Positions 61,115 through 64,000 of a stretch of DNA of 64,000 bases are shown in pieces. The stretch's first letter is position 1. Each line of letters starts with the position of its first letter. The notes under the pieces are model-generated. The model saw only the letters and a list, made by a program, of their open reading frames with translations, did not search any database and had not been told where the DNA came from. The position numbers were made by a program, and so were the translations under genes. Origin of the DNA: Flavobacterium psychroterrae (GTDB taxonomy: Bacteria; Bacteroidota; Bacteroidia; Flavobacteriales; Flavobacteriaceae); assembly GCF_018380615.1 (NCBI RefSeq), contig NZ_JAGYVZ010000005.1, forward strand, positions 205,499 through 269,498, given 5' to 3'.

Positions 61115-61816
61115 CAACCACAAAATTAACAAATTAAACACGCTAAATACGTTTAAAAATAAAAAAAGTTAACAAATCTACTCTCATTAAAAATTCAGTA
61201 CTAATTCAAGTCTCCTAAGAGTTTAACAATTAAAAAACATTTAAACAGGAAATAAAAATTAAAATTTATACACCAAATAGCTCTAAAATTACGAATATAC
61301 TCTCTAAATCCTTATAGGATCCCACCTGTATATTTTTTTTAATCCGCAAGCCCCAAAAAGATGATCTATGTATTTATTTTTGCCGAAAACACTGCACTTT
61401 ATATAGTCAAAAATTCCGCACTATTAATGCCAAATCTCTGCACTATTCTTGCCGAATTCTCCGTACTGGATAAACCAGTTCATGATGCTGGAGAGAAACA
61501 TTTTGCTTTTGAGTAAAATCATTAGCGAAAACTAGCTAAATTTTATTTTTACACCAAATTTATCTTCCAATTTGTCTACTTTTCTATTTACTTTTTCTAT
61601 AGCATAGTTCGTACAAAAGGCAAATGAATTTCTTTCAATTTTGGCTCAATTTTGAAAACTTCTTTTGCATCCAGCGATACTTTTCCACTTCCAGAACTTG
61701 AAAAAAACTTACCATAGGAGAGAACAGAATTTTTAAACATTCTATGTGCCAAATCAAGACCATCCTAAATTAAGCAAAATGTCCAAATTGTTTGTAGATG
61801 GTATTAGTGGCTGGCT
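61115..61816. other. Gene-poor gap with short repeats and possible gene debris
   Basis: About 700 bases. At 61381-61471 several degenerate 22-base units occur, such as TGCCAAATCTCTGCACTATT and TGCCGAATTCTCCGTACTGG; they look like binding-site iterons or terminal repeats of an insertion sequence. At 61605-61770 on the minus strand an open stretch with protein-like composition (GLDLAHRMFKNSVLSYGKFF ...) may be a gene remnant, but it is only 55 codons. I see no full gene. Confidence 0.4.
61779..61815 (-). repeat. attC-like half site downstream of the reverse transcriptase
   Basis: On the minus strand GCCACTAATACCATCTACAAA and CAATTTGG follow. This matches CGTTAACACACACTACAAG and CAATTTGG of the site at 63409-63504 at most positions. 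Only one arm is seen; the other half is lost or is not in this form. It lies immediately after the RT stop codon. Confidence 0.5.
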
Positions 61817-63367
61817 TTATTCTTCTGGTTCATCGTCATATTCTGGCTCTTCATCATATTCATTTACGAATAATTGTACTTCGAATGGATTAATAACTAC
61901 GTCAATACTTTGAATAAATTGCTCATCAATAATTTGTGCATTGTCAATCATTGTTTTTAAAGCTTGGTTGAGCCAAGTTGAATCCCAAATTTGTATTGCT
62001 GGATTGTTAACTTTTCTACAAAGATTTTCGTCGTAAACTTTAGTTCTATCAATTTTTATTGTTAAGCGTTGTAGCCATATTTTAATATGTCCAGTATTTG
62101 GTATTTTTTCAAATTTGGTCATAATTGATTGAAGAATTACATCTCTTTTTGCAGGGTCATTTAATAATGAAAATAGTTTACTCAATATAGCTGAAGCAAT
62201 AGGATAGGTTCTTGGATTTTTATACATTATATCCACAAGTATGCTTATTAAAACATGAACATTGTAAAGTTCGGCTAAACCTTTTATTCTGTCGTAAAAC
62301 TTTCCTAATGCTTTGCTTAAACTTCCCGAGTTTGGATATTTATCTGAAAGAGTGTGAATAATTAGTAAATGCTGTTGAATACTTTTACTTCCGTTTTTCT
62401 GTGAAATCCAATAAAGTTTGTCAGGTTTTATTGAGTCACGAACTACATTATTTGAAACTAATGTTTTTTGCGCATTAAGTCTCATCCCAAGTTCTATTAA
62501 TATTTCAGTTAAGATTTTGGTGATTAATTCTGCATCTTGTGGATTATTTGAAAAGATTCGATAATCGTCTCTATAGCGAACAATTTGATAATCTTGAATG
62601 TGCGCTGGAATTCGAATTGAAAGTTCCAAGTCTGCATACCCAAGTACCATTTCTGCGATGAAGTCCATTACAACACTTCCTTGTGGAATACCATTTGTTT
62701 GTCCAAATGCCATTTCTCGAAGGTGTTTATCAATTGAGTTTCCAATTAATGCGTAGTTAGTTCTATTCGCTGGTTGTTTTGCAACTGGTTTTGTATGAAT
62801 TGCCCAAGGAACAGAATGTGTATATATTGAACCATAACAATCCGTAATGTCCGTATGCAAGACATATTCATATTTAAGTGCAAGTTCGATGGATTGTTGC
62901 TCTATTGTTTGCCACCATTGGGTAACTGTAGATGCTTTGTCAGATTGAACATTATCAGATTCCAAAGGAATGCTATAACATTTAATTTTTGGATTTGCAT
63001 TAAATTGTCCAAATCTTGCAACTATTAAATTCCAGTTAGCTTCTTCTGTCATATTGTGAACAAGAGAAACATATAATGCTGGATGTATTAATTGGAATGG
63101 TCGCCACGCAAATTTTCCGTCTTTATTGTTTAGGAAAGAATAATTTACATTTTCAAAATCTGAAGGATAAGTAGGTTTTACTTGACCAGTAGGAGTTATG
63201 TAAGTACCTAAAAAATCAGATAATCTGCACCCTGCTAATTGAGCAGAAACTTGATGAATTATATTTTGAAAAACAAAGTATTGAGGTAAATCAAAATTGA
63301 AATAGCTTTCAGCTTTAAGAAAATATGCTCTTGCTTCTGCGTGATTAAGTTCTAATATTCTTCTCAT
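61817..63367 (-). CDS. Reverse transcriptase of the unknown-group (UG/DRT) defence type
   Basis: A 516-residue RT. Motif A region TDITDCYGSIYTH is at about residue 172, motif B GIPQGSVVMDFIAE at about 226, the catalytic centre VRYRDDYRIFS at about 262-272, and motif D/E with LNAQKTLVSNN follows. After residue about 310 comes a C-terminal helical region (HEAT-like, e.g. SILVDIMYKNPRTYPIASAIL) with no maturase or endonuclease domain, and an acidic tail. This shape fits the unknown-group RTs that act in defence against phages (DRT systems). I do not know the subclass. No retron-like ncRNA or intron structures are recognised. It is flanked by attC-like sequences. Confidence 0.8.
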   Translation of the reverse strand: MRRILELNHAEARAYFLKAESYFNFDLPQYFVFQNIIHQVSAQLAGCRLSDFLGTYITPTGQVKPTYPSDFENVNYSFLNNKDGKFAWRPFQLIHPALYVSLVHNMTEEANWNLIVARFGQFNANPKIKCYSIPLESDNVQSDKASTVTQWWQTIEQQSIELALKYEYVLHTDITDCYGSIYTHSVPWAIHTKPVAKQPANRTNYALIGNSIDKHLREMAFGQTNGIPQGSVVMDFIAEMVLGYADLELSIRIPAHIQDYQIVRYRDDYRIFSNNPQDAELITKILTEILIELGMRLNAQKTLVSNNVVRDSIKPDKLYWISQKNGSKSIQQHLLIIHTLSDKYPNSGSLSKALGKFYDRIKGLAELYNVHVLISILVDIMYKNPRTYPIASAILSKLFSLLNDPAKRDVILQSIMTKFEKIPNTGHIKIWLQRLTIKIDRTKVYDENLCRKVNNPAIQIWDSTWLNQALKTMIDNAQIIDEQFIQSIDVVINPFEVQLFVNEYDEEPEYDDEPEE

Positions 63368-63408
63368 TGTTTTTAATCGTGTTGTTTTGGGTTTTCACGG
63401 TTGCTTGT

Positions 63409-63504
63409 CACTAACGTCCCGTCGCTACAAGGTTTGGATTAAGAATGCGTAATCTTTCGAATTTGCCAAATCCCCAAATTGCTTGTAGTGTGTGTTAACG
63501 ATAG
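63409..63504 (-). repeat. attC-like hairpin between the unknown gene and the RT gene
   Basis: A hairpin with arms GCTACAAG (63424-63431)+TTTGG and CCAAATTG+CTTGTAG (63482-63488) is framed by CTAACG (63411-63416) and GTTAACG (63494-63500). Two paired cores bounded by TAACG-type boxes is the layout of integron recombination sites. Alternatively it is a structured leader RNA of the RT gene. The region 63368-63508 has no gene. Confidence 0.5.
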
Positions 63505-63508
63505 TTTT

Positions 63509-63877
63509 TTAAATATCCATGTTGAGAAAATCTTTGAAAGATGTGCCCATTTTTAGTCCTTCATATGGGTTTCTCGCCTCATCTAAATATTTAGTTGAGC
63601 TTATTAATTTTAAATTTGTTAAATGTAGAACTAGCTGTTTCATATCGTGCTCGTATGTTGAGTTTGCATAAATTTGGCGTATTGCAATACTTTCGTTCTT
63701 TTTCAACATATTAATAAGTTCGTTGAGACTATATAAAAGTTTTTCTTTTTCAGCTTTTGAATTTAAAAAGGCTAATAAATTATTATAATCTTTTTTTGAA
63801 ATATCTGATATATTAATTTTTAAGTTTTTAGAATTTAAGCTATCATTTATTTTTTTTAAATTTTCATTTTGAATCAT
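63509..63877 (-). CDS. Unknown 122-residue protein upstream of the RT
   Basis: A soluble, helical, charged protein (MIQNENLKKINDSLNSKNLKIN, then SKKDYNNLLAFLNSKAEKEK and NTYEHDMKQLVLHLTNLK-like). There is no recognisable domain. It may be a separate cassette gene or an RT partner. It starts at ATG 63877, shortly after a minus-strand terminator, so its promoter must be close by or in the hairpin region. Confidence 0.55.
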   Translation of the reverse strand: MIQNENLKKINDSLNSKNLKINISDISKKDYNNLLAFLNSKAEKEKLLYSLNELINMLKKNESIAIRQIYANSTYEHDMKQLVLHLTNLKLISSTKYLDEARNPYEGLKMGTSFKDFLNMDI

Positions 63878-63888
63878 TGTTGTCCGAT

Positions 63889-63917
63889 AAAAAAAGAAGC
63901 CAAAAAGATGGCTTCTT
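63889..63917 (-). terminator. Terminator of an unseen gene to the right
   Basis: AAGAAGCCAT and ATGGCTTCTT arms with a short AAAAG-type loop, followed on the minus strand by TTTTTTTATC. It ends a minus-strand transcript coming from beyond the window. Confidence 0.75.
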
Positions 63918-64000
63918 TAAATGAATCGTAAATTTGTGTTTCGACATACAAAATACGATGAGTAAAAGTAATTATTTTTCTAGTAAATCTGTTTTCGGAC

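Noticed and set aside
61381..61471. CRISPR array
   Set aside because: The units are degenerate, directly adjacent with no spacers of constant size, and no cas gene is in the window.
61605..61770. A small minus-strand gene before the RT terminator region
   Set aside because: Only about 55 codons with no start signal, ending in a stop; composition suggests a remnant but I could not link it to any gene.
35180..64000. A second copy of the tRNA-Ser 3' end (GGTTCGAATCCCTC) marking the right end of the island
   Set aside because: I scanned for GTTCGAATCC and CTCTTTCTCCG on both strands downstream and found no convincing copy. The right end is unseen or degraded.

Overview
The window looks like a piece of a Flavobacterium-type chromosome (Bacteroidota). 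The DNA is AT-rich, promoters of the Bacteroidota form (TAnnTTTG at -7 with TTTG or TTG about 20 bases upstream) can be seen before several genes, and there are lineage-typical genes (FtsK, LolA, an LptF/G permease, a Flavobacterium histone H1-like protein, Bacteroidetes-type Tra proteins). Intergenic gaps carry many palindromic dispersed repeats.

Layout. 0.2-6 kb: an APC amino-acid permease and a large FAD/Fe-S oxidoreductase of the YdiJ type. 6-12.6 kb: a variable region with a partial tandem duplication, a toxin-antitoxin-SecB chaperone (TAC) module, a solo HsdR-N-like PD-(D/E)XK protein, clustered CGAGCG palindromes, and a broken lipoprotein gene next to gene debris. 12.7-18 kb: a type VI secretion cassette on the minus strand (VgrG, small protein, DUF2235 lipase-like effector, DUF2931 lipoprotein). 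18.2-25.1 kb: a likely muropeptide recycling cluster (AnmK, family-10-like glycosyl hydrolase, AmpG-like MFS carrier, TPR protein, GNAT, GH3/NagZ-like enzyme). 25.2-27.9 kb: thiol redox genes (peroxiredoxin, thioredoxin-like, DUF6952, Tpx). 27.9-35 kb: envelope, division and riboflavin genes (DgkA, FtsK, LolA, LptF/G, RibB with a degenerate GTP cyclohydrolase II domain, thioesterase).

At 35.1 kb a tRNA-Ser(TGA) gene is followed by a tyrosine integrase and, on the minus strand, a CTnDOT-like transfer block (traE, F, G, three TraI-like paralogues, J, K, L-like, M, N) with regulators (AraC, an RteC-like protein, a membrane-anchored TPR/AraC protein). I see no relaxase, coupling protein or second copy of the tRNA 3' end, so the element is truncated, extends out of view, or lacks its own mobilisation genes.

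54.7-58.4 kb: a histone H1-like gene whose last codons form one arm of an identical 29-bp inverted repeat bracketing three overlapping tyrosine recombinase genes. This is a recombinase-in-trio (RIT) element. 58.6-61.1 kb: a BsuBI/PstI-type restriction-modification pair. 61.8-63.9 kb: a group II/UG-type reverse transcriptase with a YRDD centre, probably a defence RT, and an unknown 122-residue gene. The RT gene lies between two related sequences that resemble integron attC sites, which suggests a cassette-like origin. The RT locus and the RIT end structure are the two places most worth a second look.
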